26,564 bases of DNA from an uncultured Oscillospiraceae bacterium. GTDB lineage: Bacteria; Bacillota; Clostridia; Oscillospirales; Ruminococcaceae. Position 1 is the stretch's first letter, and every line of letters begins with the position of its first letter. The translations under genes and the position numbers were made by a program. A model generated the notes under the pieces. The model had not been told where the DNA came from. It did not search any database and was given only the letters and a program-made list of their open reading frames with translations. The stretch is from contig USBI01000023.1 of NCBI GenBank assembly GCA_900552945.1, positions 1 through 26,564 of the forward strand. Reading direction: 5' to 3'. Positions 6,714-14,483 of this stretch are shown piece after piece.

Positions 6714-8864
6714 ATGGATTACAAACAAGCGGTTGAACTGGCACGAGAGGGAAAAGAAGCGGGATTCCAGTTCTTGTACGAAGCGACTTACCAAAGCAAG
6801 TATTATCTCGCTCTTCAGTATATGAAGGACGAAGAGGCGGCAAAAGACGTGCTGCAGGACTCTTACGTCAGGGCGTTTTCCAGGTTGGACCAACTGAGTC
6901 AGCCGGAAGCGTTTTCAGGATGGTTTGGCAGAATTGTCGCCAATACAGCGAAAAACAGACTGCTGAAAAAAGAACCCATGCTGTTTTCCGATCTTGCGGC
7001 AAATGATGAGGAAGAATCGTATGAATACCAAATTGAGGACGAGAACATAAACAATCAGCCGGAAATGGCATATACCAAGCAGGAGATTCAGGAACTTGTT
7101 CGGGAACTCATTGGTTCGCTTCCTGAAGAACAGAGAATGTGCATCCTGTTGTTTCATATTGAGGGAGCATCCATCCGTGAGATCGCAGCAGCGCTGGACC
7201 GTTCGGAAAACACGGTGAAATCCCGGCTCAATTACGGCAGAAAGAACCTGAAGAAAAAAGTGGAAGAACTGCAGAAAAAAGGCTACAAGCTGTTTGGTAT
7301 GGCTCCGCTGCCCCTTCTGCTTTACCTGCTGCGCACCCAGTTGTCTCAGTTGTCTGCGGATGGCTCGTTTGCAGAAGCGGGCCGCGAGGTGGCTGAACGC
7401 GTATTTTCGAATTCTGCGGCGAACAACGGGTCTGCGGCGTCTTCCGGCGCGCAGCAGGCAGAATGGTCTGCGAATGATTCGTTTGTCGAATCGGCAGAGC
7501 ATGCTGGTTCTCAGTTTGCGGGGAACAATGGAGCTGCGGCATCTTCCGGTGTACAGCAGGCCGTGGCAAGTGGTGTGAAACAGGCTGCAGCAAGCGGTTT
7601 CCTTCATACGGCAGCTGGGAAAATAGTCGCGGTTGTCGCGAGCGTGTGCGTTTTGGGCGGCGGCATTTACGGCGGAGTCCAATTGGCATCCCACTCGGCT
7701 GCGGAAACCGCAGGACAGAGCCAGAGCCAGACCCAGGGAGAGTCGCAGACATCGTCGGTCGTGCGGGAACTCACCGATGAGGATTACCCGCAGCTGCTTG
7801 AAGGTCAGCTGACCAGACAGGAACTGGAATTCGTTCTGGCTTACGGCCCGGAGGAAATACCGGAGGACGGTTTTGACCTCATTGACTACACCAAAATCAT
7901 GAATATAATGTGTCAGGCCGCTCAAGACAATGGAATGATAGAGAACTATGGCTATAACGAGCAGGGGGAAACACAGTACTCCGCTCAGGACATCAACCGC
8001 CTGTTTTCCGTGTTCACCGATTACCGCTTTGAAGAGGGCGGGGAATACGCGGAGATGGTTTCCGTGAGCGGGGATAAGGTCACCTTCTTCCCGGCTACCC
8101 TGAACTACACCGCAACAGTGGAGATACGAAAAACAGAATATACCGAGGGCGGTCGGCTGAACATCTACTACATCTATCGGCATATTGGCTATGAACAGCG
8201 GTACACCCTTTCCAAGCTCGCGGTGCTGGAACCGGATGACAACGGCGCGTACCGTATCGTCCAGATTAAGGATATCGGTTCCGAATCGAATCAGGGCGAT
8301 GATACTCCCGTAACAAGCGGCACAGGTGACGCATCACAGCCCGAGCAGTCGAGTGAGACTTCCCAAAGCGGGGGCGGCTCGTCAGAAGATGCGAATACCC
8401 AGGGCGGTGTTACCATCGGCGAACTGTACGCCGGTGTTCTGGATGGTCCGGAAAGCGGCAGAGACGAGTATGTGGTATATGATTTGAACGGCGACGGAAT
8501 AAAAGAACTGCTTGTTGGGAATCGCGAGCCAGATGGTCCGTTTTATGTTCATAACTTCTGCGCGTATACCTGTGAAAACCAGGGAGGCACCTATGTGCTC
8601 AAACCGCTCAGCGGAAACGTTATTTCAACAACGGTCATTGTTGCCGGGGACGGCAGCGGTTTGCATGATTACCAGTTTTCCCTCGGGACGGGTGAAGTCC
8701 GTACCTGCCACATCACCATACAAAACGGCGCGCTTGTGACCGAACCAGGGGTGATTCAGCCGTTCTTGATGGGAAGCTCAGGAGAACAGACCTACTTTGC
8801 AGCCAATCCCAAGATTACCTGGCTGAGCCTTTCCGACCGCTCCGCGCTCAATGGGATCGGTTGA
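6714..8864 (+). CDS. Sigma-70 (ECF-like) factor fused to a membrane anchor and extracellular domain
   Basis: A protein of 716 residues in one frame. Residues ~15-88 form a sigma region 2 ('DEEAAKDVLQDSYVRAFSRL', 'SGWFGRIVANTAKNRL'). Residues ~125-182 form region 4 with the helix-turn-helix 'SIREIAAALDRSENTVKSRL'. A hydrophobic stretch (193-205, 'LFGMAPLPLLLYLL') is followed by an Ala/Ser/Gly-rich linker with a 34-residue-offset duplication (232-284). A clear membrane helix lies at 303-325 ('IVAVVASVCVLGGGIYGGVQL'), and ~390 residues are predicted outside. The exterior has a QSQSQT spacer, a globular part, an Ser/Gly-rich spacer and a calcium-loop-like 'YDLNGDGIKELL' near residue 590. ATG 6714 is preferred over GTG 6705 because AAAGGTGA fits it. 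Ordinary ECF factors have ~180 residues. No separate anti-sigma gene is adjacent, so the tail may do that job. Confidence 0.85.
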   Translation: MDYKQAVELAREGKEAGFQFLYEATYQSKYYLALQYMKDEEAAKDVLQDSYVRAFSRLDQLSQPEAFSGWFGRIVANTAKNRLLKKEPMLFSDLAANDEEESYEYQIEDENINNQPEMAYTKQEIQELVRELIGSLPEEQRMCILLFHIEGASIREIAAALDRSENTVKSRLNYGRKNLKKKVEELQKKGYKLFGMAPLPLLLYLLRTQLSQLSADGSFAEAGREVAERVFSNSAANNGSAASSGAQQAEWSANDSFVESAEHAGSQFAGNNGAAASSGVQQAVASGVKQAAASGFLHTAAGKIVAVVASVCVLGGGIYGGVQLASHSAAETAGQSQSQTQGESQTSSVVRELTDEDYPQLLEGQLTRQELEFVLAYGPEEIPEDGFDLIDYTKIMNIMCQAAQDNGMIENYGYNEQGETQYSAQDINRLFSVFTDYRFEEGGEYAEMVSVSGDKVTFFPATLNYTATVEIRKTEYTEGGRLNIYYIYRHIGYEQRYTLSKLAVLEPDDNGAYRIVQIKDIGSESNQGDDTPVTSGTGDASQPEQSSETSQSGGGSSEDANTQGGVTIGELYAGVLDGPESGRDEYVVYDLNGDGIKELLVGNREPDGPFYVHNFCAYTCENQGGTYVLKPLSGNVISTTVIVAGDGSGLHDYQFSLGTGEVRTCHITIQNGALVTEPGVIQPFLMGSSGEQTYFAANPKITWLSLSDRSALNGIG
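7411..7561 (+). repeat. Duplicated Ala/Ser-rich segment in the sigma linker
   Basis: Two similar ~49-bp segments, 7411-7459 and 7513-7561, lie exactly 102 bp apart (34 codons). They encode 'AANNGSAASSGAQQA' and 'AGNNGAAASSGVQQA'. Silent third-position differences (AAC/AAT, GGC/GGT) show that this is an old in-frame duplication rather than an assembly error. The repeat lengthens the linker between the DNA-binding part and the membrane helix. Confidence 0.7.
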
Positions 8865-8897
8865 GTCCCGTGCGGCTAAAATAACTATTGTAAAGAA

Positions 8898-8925
8898 GGC
8901 TGTCTTTTAAGACAGCCCTTTTATT
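8898..8925 (+). terminator. Intrinsic terminator after the sigma gene
   Basis: GGCTGTCTT (8898-8906) pairs with AAGACAGCC (8909-8917); in practice a 7-bp stem with a TTTTAA loop, followed by CTTTTATTT. It lies 33 nt beyond the stop. Confidence 0.85.
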
Positions 8926-9065
8926 TGTGCGAGGCGATAAAGTGTTTTGATCGCTTTTTGAGGATACAGAGTGCATTGTTTGAAAAGGGTTTTGCCTGAC
9001 GGCGGCAAACAGCCGGGAAGAACAGTATCAAATGGTTCCGCTCAAAGATTGTTATAGAAGAACAG

Positions 9066-9096
9066 AAAAAGCCGGCAGAAATTCCTGCCGGCTTTT
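9066..9096 (-). terminator. Bidirectional terminator, mainly for the AEC transporter gene
   Basis: GCCGGCAG (9071-9078) pairs with CTGCCGGC (9085-9092). Five A on one side and four T on the other let it work on both strands. It lies 16-46 bases beyond the stop of the minus-strand transporter gene. Confidence 0.85.
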
Positions 9097-9111
9097 GTTT
9101 TGATAGACCTA

Positions 9112-10038
9112 TTATGCAAGCATCTGCGCGACGCTGACGATCAGCGGCATGGTAACAATGGAAAACAAGGTGGAAATCGAAACAAGGTTGACGGAAAGTT
9201 CAATATCCTGGTCAAATTTGGTGGCAAACATGGTAGACGCTGCCGCGACCGGCGCGCTGGCGGCCACAACACAGGAAACCATCGGTACATCCCGAATGCC
9301 GCAGAGTAACAGCCCGCCTAGTGTGAGCAAAGGCACAACGATCAGCCGCAGCAGGATGCACAGCCAGGCGCGCAGGTCTTTGAGCGCCGTTAAAATATGC
9401 GCGTCCGCCAGATAGAAGCCTACGATCACCATGGGAAGCGGGGTGTTGAGTGACGCGAGGTGCGAAACCGGCGCGGAGATGACTTCCGGCAGGGTAAAGG
9501 AAAGCAGGAAGAGCGCCAGCCCGACCACCAGCCCAATGACGCCGGGGTTGAGCAGTAATTTCCTGGGAGAGATGGATTCCCGGTCGCCGCTCATGGAAAC
9601 AAGGCCGTAACTCCACAAAAGCAGATTGAACACGGCAATGTAAGCCGCGCCGTAAAAGACGCCGTCTTCCCCAAGCAAAGCCTGCTGCAGCGGCAGTGAC
9701 ATGTAAGCCGCGTTTGAGAAGACAACCGAAAACCGCAGCACTCTGCGGCGCGCGAGGTTCTTGTCGCGGAAAACGAGGTGGGCAATCAGAATGCCCAAAA
9801 GGTGCACGCCCAGCGCTGCGAGCGCCGCAATGCCAAGGCTTGTCAGCATGGCGGGGTCAAACGGGCGCTGAAATGACTGAATGATCACGCACGGGATGAC
9901 AAAGGTGAGCACAAAATCAGTAAACCCTTTTACCGCCTGATGGGTGAGTATTTTAAATTTGCCGCAGATAAACCCAACGGCGGCAAGTAAAAACAAGATA
10001 AAAACCTGTTGTGTAACTTCTAAAAAACTTTCTGCCAT
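9112..10038 (-). CDS. AEC-family (auxin efflux carrier-like) transporter
   Basis: An integral membrane protein of 308 residues with about ten hydrophobic helices in two blocks separated by a short hydrophilic loop ('MSGDRESISPRKL', about residues 148-160), the usual AEC layout. Typical features are the N-terminal 'FILFLLAAVGFICGKFKIL', 'FSNAAYMSLPLQQALLG' and 'NPGVIGLVVGLALF', and 'AASAPVAAASTMFATKF' near the C-terminus. Members carry organic acids such as malate or malonate; the substrate cannot be read here. The start is supported by GAGAGGG about 9 nt upstream. It stands alone, with a terminator after it and ~325 nt of intergenic sequence before it. Confidence 0.9.
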   Translation of the reverse strand: MAESFLEVTQQVFILFLLAAVGFICGKFKILTHQAVKGFTDFVLTFVIPCVIIQSFQRPFDPAMLTSLGIAALAALGVHLLGILIAHLVFRDKNLARRRVLRFSVVFSNAAYMSLPLQQALLGEDGVFYGAAYIAVFNLLLWSYGLVSMSGDRESISPRKLLLNPGVIGLVVGLALFLLSFTLPEVISAPVSHLASLNTPLPMVIVGFYLADAHILTALKDLRAWLCILLRLIVVPLLTLGGLLLCGIRDVPMVSCVVAASAPVAAASTMFATKFDQDIELSVNLVSISTLFSIVTMPLIVSVAQMLA

Positions 10039-10092
10039 AACGGCGAACCCTCTCTTTTATATGGTCTATTCGGTTGGCTTTGCAACTGTTTC

Positions 10093-10121
10093 AGTTTACC
10101 GCATTCTGCCTGCTCTTGCAA
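10093..10121 (-). promoter_or_regulatory. Possible promoter of the AEC transporter
   Basis: Reading the minus strand, TTGCAA (10121-10116) and TAAACT (10098-10093) are separated by exactly 17 nt, about 55 nt before the start codon. The -10 matches at four of six positions. The rest of the interval 10122-10300 shows nothing recognisable. Confidence 0.35.
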
Positions 10122-10302
10122 TCCGCACGAACAGATTTCTTATTTTCTGCCAAAATCAAACGGTTTCGGGGCATTTATTTTGACAGATTTGCAAAGGCAT
10201 TGTGCCGCTTTTGTTAGGCTTCCCGAATATTTGCGCCAATATAAACTCTGGCACCAAATAAAAGCGGATTGTATTTAAAGGCTGTGTTTTTATCCGAATA
10301 CG

Positions 10303-10345
10303 AAAAATCGCCGGTTTCTCTTCGTTGCAGAGAGAAACCGGCGAT
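10303..10345 (-). terminator. Terminator of the MFS transporter gene
   Basis: A perfect 14-bp inverted repeat (10307-10320 with 10332-10345, ATCGCCGGTTTCTC and its complement) with an 11-nt loop. On the minus strand it is followed by five T. It starts 18 nt after the MFS stop codon. Confidence 0.92.
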
Positions 10346-10362
10346 ACAGTTTAGCGGTGCAA

Positions 10363-11646
10363 TCAGTCTGTTTCCATGCCAAGCCCTTCTTCATCGTGCC
10401 GGCGCAGGGTGGATGAGCACAATACCAGTACGATACATACGCCGAACACCACAATATTGAGCAGGAAAGGCAGTGTCCGGTTGAGGGAGGAAAGGAAGCC
10501 AACCAGCCAGCCGAACGGGGTGGAAAAGGCAATGATAATGACAAACAGAAGCCCGTAAGCACGGGAACGCTCCTCTTTGTCGATAAAAAGGGCGGAAATG
10601 GAATCTTTTCTGGGGTTGACCAGTGCAAATGCAAACGCTTCCACAAAGGTGTAGACCCAGATGAGCAGCAGCTCCTGCGGAGGGGCCAGAAGCAACACAG
10701 CATGACTGATGATGTAGAGAATCAGACCCGCCGTCATAACAACACGGTATTTCATTCGGTTGAAGAAATTCTGTGCCAGCAAAATGAAGACCAGCATGAC
10801 TGCCGCGCGCACCATGGGGAAAATGGCGACAAGCTGTTCCGCAACGCCCAGGTTTTGGGTGATGTAGAGGCTGAAAAAGTTGGTGGTGACCATCGTGTAA
10901 ATGTTGTTCAGCACCATAAAGACCACAACAAACATCATTGCCGGGGAATGGAGCATTTTTAAGAAAACATCTTTATACCCCACAAACAGGTGAAAAAGAC
11001 TCTCGTCTTTTGTTTCCGCCATTCGTTTGCGTCCTTGCTCGGTTTCAGTCCCGCGGATAAAGAGAATAACGAATTTTGCCGTCATGGAAACGAAGGAGAA
11101 AAAGTAAATGAACCGAACAGCGGTGACCATGGTAAACCAGTCGACCAGCAGGGTTGCTAAAGGAGCGAAGAAAACGGCGATCAGACCGGTGACCTGAATC
11201 CAGGTAAAGGCGTTGACCATTTTTTTCGGGTCACAGTCTTCCACGAACAGGCAGGTCCAGGAAACGTTGGTGATTTGGTACATGCTGTTGCAGATGGCAG
11301 CGGCCAGAAACCACCAGAAATTTTGGGCAAACGCCCAGATAAGGCAGGGGATAGACCACGCGAAGGTATCAAATATAATTGTTGTCACCCGACGGCCGAG
11401 CTTGTCGGTGATAATACCGCCCAGAAGAGCGGTGACGATTTGGAAGCACATGCCGACCGACAAAAGAAAACCGATTTGTGTGTCGCCAACGCCGAGAGCG
11501 TACATGTAAAGGGTGGCATATGGGGTGAACAGGTTGTAAGGAATGTTCCAAAGCGGTTCGGTTAACAGGCTGATCTTGGGGTTGCCTTTGAGTTCGATCA
11601 GTGTGCGGATAAGGTCGTGCCGCATTAAAGTCTGTTTGAATTTCAT
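10363..11646 (-). CDS. Major facilitator superfamily transporter
   Basis: A protein of 427 residues with about 12 hydrophobic helices in two six-helix halves. The central cytoplasmic loop is charged ('RGTETEQGRKRMAETKDESL', about residues 200-220). The loop between helices 2 and 3 has the MFS motif A as 'GGIITDKLGRRVTT'. 'NPRKDSISALFIDKEERSRAYGL' (about 345-367) is reminiscent of the matching loop in the second half. The N-terminal 60 residues before the first strong helix are longer than usual. The start has AAAGGATG about 8 nt upstream. Substrate unknown; it could be a drug exporter or a metabolite carrier. A terminator-like hairpin lies in its 5' leader, suggesting regulated read-through. 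Confidence 0.88.
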   Translation of the reverse strand: MKFKQTLMRHDLIRTLIELKGNPKISLLTEPLWNIPYNLFTPYATLYMYALGVGDTQIGFLLSVGMCFQIVTALLGGIITDKLGRRVTTIIFDTFAWSIPCLIWAFAQNFWWFLAAAICNSMYQITNVSWTCLFVEDCDPKKMVNAFTWIQVTGLIAVFFAPLATLLVDWFTMVTAVRFIYFFSFVSMTAKFVILFIRGTETEQGRKRMAETKDESLFHLFVGYKDVFLKMLHSPAMMFVVVFMVLNNIYTMVTTNFFSLYITQNLGVAEQLVAIFPMVRAAVMLVFILLAQNFFNRMKYRVVMTAGLILYIISHAVLLLAPPQELLLIWVYTFVEAFAFALVNPRKDSISALFIDKEERSRAYGLLFVIIIAFSTPFGWLVGFLSSLNRTLPFLLNIVVFGVCIVLVLCSSTLRRHDEEGLGMETD

Positions 11647-11695
11647 GGTGGTTCATCCTTTATTATTTATTGAAATAATACTGGCTGTAAAACAG

Positions 11696-11751
11696 AAAAA
11701 ATAGCCCCGAAAAATGAAAGTAAAACTTTTTCGTTTTTCTGAATGCGGGGC
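11696..11751 (-). terminator. Terminator-like hairpin in the 5' leader of the MFS gene
   Basis: On the minus strand GCCCCG (11751-11746) pairs with CGGGGC (11709-11704), enclosing a CGAAAAA/TTTTTCG helix, and is followed by TATTTTTTC. It lies between the inferred promoter and the start codon, 50 nt before the latter, with no gene upstream on this strand to end. It is therefore a candidate attenuator. A second, weaker hairpin (GAAGGCGG with CCGCTTTC, loop ~20 nt) precedes it. Confidence 0.6.
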
Positions 11752-11800
11752 GAAAAAAGAAAGCGGATGCAAAAAAGAAACCAAAACCGCCTTCAAGCGT

Positions 11801-11829
11801 ACTTTAGCATACCGGCAAAAGAAAATCAA
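11801..11829 (-). promoter_or_regulatory. Probable promoter of the MFS gene
   Basis: Minus-strand TTGATT (11829-11824), 17-nt spacer ending in TGC, then TAAAGT (11806-11801); the TGC makes it an extended -10. Transcription would start near 11794, about 150 nt before the start codon and ~45 nt before the terminator-like hairpin. Confidence 0.5.
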
Positions 11830-11897
11830 TGGAAGAAACCCTCAAAATATTGCGGCATTCTTTGTATAACTTTTTCGGAAAAACCGTTTCATTTGCC

Positions 11898-11926
11898 TTG
11901 ACTTCGTTTTTGAGCTACATTATAAT
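11898..11926 (+). promoter_or_regulatory. SigA-type promoter of the nrdD operon
   Basis: -35 TTGACT (11898-11903), 17-nt spacer, perfect -10 TATAAT (11921-11926). The -10 lies inside the first NrdR-like box. Start expected near 11933, giving a leader of about 47 nt. Confidence 0.88.
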
Positions 11927-11962
11927 GTATTAGACGCGTGAATTAAGCACAATATGTAGTGA
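11915..11962 (+). promoter_or_regulatory. Pair of NrdR boxes controlling nrdD
   Basis: Box 1 contains the perfect 14-bp palindrome TACATTATAATGTA (11916-11929), overlapping the -10. Box 2 is CACAATATGTAGTG (11948-11961), a very close match to the NrdR consensus ACACwATATaTwGTGT. Their centres are 32 bp apart, three helical turns, which is the known arrangement of tandem NrdR boxes. NrdR is the ATP/dATP-sensing repressor of ribonucleotide reductase genes; its own gene is not in this window. Confidence 0.82.
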
Positions 11963-11979
11963 TGTGGAGGCAATATAGA

Positions 11980-14244
11980 ATGATAACGGGAATTATCAAG
12001 CGGGACGGGCGAAAAGTCCCTTTTGATATGGATAAGATCACTGTCGCCGTGTACAAGGCGGCGCAGGCGATCGGCGGAAAAGACCACGCCATGGCAGAGC
12101 ATATTGCCAGCGCGGTCTGCGATTACATTGAAAACGAGCTGGGGATCACCGAACCCACCGTTGAGCAGATTCAGGACGCAGTGGAGCGCTGCCTCATTGA
12201 AGAGGGCCATGCGCAGACGGCGAAGGCCTTCATCCTCTACCGCAGTGAGCGCACCAAAGTGCGTGAGATGAATACACGGCTGATGAAGGTATATGAGGAC
12301 CTCACTTTTAAAGATTCCAGCGAAAACGACCTCAAACGTGAAAACGCCAACATCAACGGCGATACGGCAATGGGCACCATGCTCAAGTTCGGTTCAGAGG
12401 GTGCAAAGCAGTTTTACAACATGTTCATCCTTGACCCCAAGCATGCCAAAGCGCACAATGAAGGGGATATCCACATCCATGACCTGGATTTTCTCACCTT
12501 GACGACTACCTGCTGCCAGATCGATATTAAAAAGCTGTTTGAAGGCGGTTTCTCTACCGGCCACGGTTTTTTGCGGGAGCCGAACGATATCGCCAGTTAT
12601 TCGGCGCTTGCCTGCATCGCCATCCAGTCCAATCAGAACGACCAGCACGGCGGTCAGAGCATCCCGAACTTCGATTACGGCATGGCGCCGGGCGTTGCGA
12701 AGACCTACGCCAAACTCTACCGTAGAAATCTTTCCAAAGCGCTTTCCCTTCTCACCGATTGTGAGGATCCGGACGCTTTGGTAAGCGAGCTGTATGAGAC
12801 CATCGGCGCGCTTCCCGCACTGGAAGACCAAAATGGCGTGCTGGAAAAGGAAGCCGAAGAACTGCAGAAGTACTTCCCGGCTGAGCTGGTTGCGAAAATG
12901 CAGAAATTTGTGGGTGAAACGACCTATAAGGAGACCAAACGGGCCACCTATCAGGCAATGGAGGCGCTGGTGCACAACCTGAACACCATGCATTCCCGTG
13001 CCGGTGCGCAGATTCCGTTTTCTTCCATTAACTATGGAACCGATACTACTCCGGAAGGCCGCATGGTGACCGAGGCGGTCATGCTGGCGACCGAAGCCGG
13101 GCTCGGCAACGGAGAGACCCCCATTTTCCCCATCCATATCTTTAAGGTGAAGGAAGGGGTCAACTACAATCCGGGTGAACCCAACTACGACCTGTTCAAA
13201 CTGGCTTGCCGGGTTTCGGCAAAGCGGTTGTTCCCGAATTTCTCTTTCCTGGATGCGCCGTTTAATGCGCAGTATTACAAAGAAGGCCGTCCGGAGACCG
13301 AGATCGCTTACATGGGCTGCCGCACTCGTGTAATCGCCAACCACTACGATCCGGAGCGGGAGATCGTTTACGGGCGTGGAAACCTGAGCTTTACCTCCAT
13401 CAACCTGCCGCGCATCGCCATCAAGTCCAAAGGCGACGTGGACTTCTTCTTTGAGGAGCTCGACCGCAAGATGGACTTGGTCGTTGATCAGCTGCTCGCG
13501 CGGTTCCGTATCCAGTCGAAAAAATTGGTGAAAAACTACCCGTTTTTGATGGGGCAGGGGATCTGGATCGATTCGGACAAGCTCGGCCCTGATGACGAAG
13601 TGGGCGAAGTGCTCAAGCACGGGACGCTGACTGTTGGTTTCATCGGGCTTGCGGAGTGCCTGAAGGCGCTCATCGGCGAGCACCACGGCGAAAGCCAGAC
13701 CGCACAGAACCTGGGCCTTGAAATCATCGGCTATATGCGCAAACGGATGGACGAGGAAACCAAACGCACAGGGCTTAACTTCTCCCTGATCGGCACGCCG
13801 GCGGAAGGCCTTTCCGGGCGTTTTGTCCGGATGGACCGCAAGCTGTACGGCAGTATTCCGGGTGTGACCGACCGGGATTACTACACCAACAGTTTCCATG
13901 TGCCGGTGTATTATGAGATCAGCGCGTTTGACAAGATCCGCAAGGAAGCGCCGTACCATGAACTGACCAACGGCGGGCACATCAGCTATGTGGAAATGGA
14001 TGGTGACCCGTGCGATAATCTGGAAGCGTTTGAAGCGATCGTCCGCTGCATGAAGGAGTCGGGCATCGGATACGGTTCCATCAACCATCCGGTCGACCGT
14101 GACCCGGTCTGCGGCTATACCGGCATCATCGGTGATGTTTGCCCGCGCTGCGGCCGCCGGGAAGGCGAAGCCATCAGCCCGGAGAAGCTGGCGGAGCTGA
14201 GAAAGAAGTACCCCAATATCCCGCAGTTTTACGGGGCGGAATAA
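11980..14244 (+). CDS. nrdD: Anaerobic ribonucleoside-triphosphate reductase, catalytic body lacking the glycyl-radical segment
   Basis: Class III reductase that makes dNTPs from NTPs without oxygen; 754 residues. Residues 1-95 are an ATP-cone ('GIIKRDGRKVPFDMDKI'), which senses ATP/dATP. The core has 'TTTCCQID' (Cys188/189) and the finger-loop 'MGCRTR' with Cys447, the expected thiyl-radical residue. A C-terminal zinc ribbon follows as 'DPVCGYTG...CPRCG' (708-724), with Asp708 where the first of four Cys is normally found. The protein then ends at 'QFYGAE': the RxTGYL glycyl-radical loop that normally follows is absent here and is encoded by the next gene. ATG 11980 is chosen because TGGAGG lies 9 nt upstream; GTG 11959 falls inside the operator. 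First gene of nrdD / glycyl-radical subunit / nrdG. Confidence 0.95.
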   Translation: MITGIIKRDGRKVPFDMDKITVAVYKAAQAIGGKDHAMAEHIASAVCDYIENELGITEPTVEQIQDAVERCLIEEGHAQTAKAFILYRSERTKVREMNTRLMKVYEDLTFKDSSENDLKRENANINGDTAMGTMLKFGSEGAKQFYNMFILDPKHAKAHNEGDIHIHDLDFLTLTTTCCQIDIKKLFEGGFSTGHGFLREPNDIASYSALACIAIQSNQNDQHGGQSIPNFDYGMAPGVAKTYAKLYRRNLSKALSLLTDCEDPDALVSELYETIGALPALEDQNGVLEKEAEELQKYFPAELVAKMQKFVGETTYKETKRATYQAMEALVHNLNTMHSRAGAQIPFSSINYGTDTTPEGRMVTEAVMLATEAGLGNGETPIFPIHIFKVKEGVNYNPGEPNYDLFKLACRVSAKRLFPNFSFLDAPFNAQYYKEGRPETEIAYMGCRTRVIANHYDPEREIVYGRGNLSFTSINLPRIAIKSKGDVDFFFEELDRKMDLVVDQLLARFRIQSKKLVKNYPFLMGQGIWIDSDKLGPDDEVGEVLKHGTLTVGFIGLAECLKALIGEHHGESQTAQNLGLEIIGYMRKRMDEETKRTGLNFSLIGTPAEGLSGRFVRMDRKLYGSIPGVTDRDYYTNSFHVPVYYEISAFDKIRKEAPYHELTNGGHISYVEMDGDPCDNLEAFEAIVRCMKESGIGYGSINHPVDRDPVCGYTGIIGDVCPRCGRREGEAISPEKLAELRKKYPNIPQFYGAE

Positions 14245-14299
14245 ACAAGAAAAACAACACGACCGGAAGGCCGGCTGAAAAAGAAAGGACTGTTATAAA

Positions 14300-14482
14300 A
14301 TGACTGAGCAAACCATGCAGACAAAAGGAATCGGCGAAGGAGTGGGCTTTGAGCGCATCCGCCGCATCACCGGCTATCTGGTCGGTACACTCGACCGCTT
14401 TAACGACGCGAAACGCGCCGAGGAGCACGACCGTGTGAAACACTTTAAACCGGGCGACACATCGGATGTGGAGATGATCTAA
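14300..14482 (+). CDS. Stand-alone glycyl-radical segment of NrdD (60 residues)
   Basis: The protein contains 'ERIRRITGYLVGTLDRF' (about residues 18-34), matching the glycyl-radical loop normally at the C-terminus of NrdD. Gly25 is the predicted radical site, and 'DAKRAEEHDRVKH' is the usual tail. It has its own AAAGGA ribosome-binding site 10 nt before the ATG. The 55-nt gap after nrdD includes a stop in this frame (14276-14278) and a small CCGG hairpin, so the split is not a single base error. nrdG starts 2 nt after its stop. The inferred role is to dock into the NrdD barrel and carry the radical installed by NrdG. It belongs to the type of short proteins matched by the Pfam NRDD family, and is comparable in logic to GrcA/YfiD for pyruvate formate-lyase. 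Confidence 0.88.
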   Translation: MTEQTMQTKGIGEGVGFERIRRITGYLVGTLDRFNDAKRAEEHDRVKHFKPGDTSDVEMI

Positions 14483-14483
14483 C

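Noticed and set aside
12394..14088. A 564-codon open frame antisense to nrdD
   Set aside because: Shadow of a strongly conserved gene with third-position G/C bias; no recognisable protein.
14245..14299. Frameshift or sequencing error splitting nrdD
   Set aside because: The second part has its own ribosome-binding site and start, there are stops in both frames and 55 nt of spacer. One indel cannot join them.
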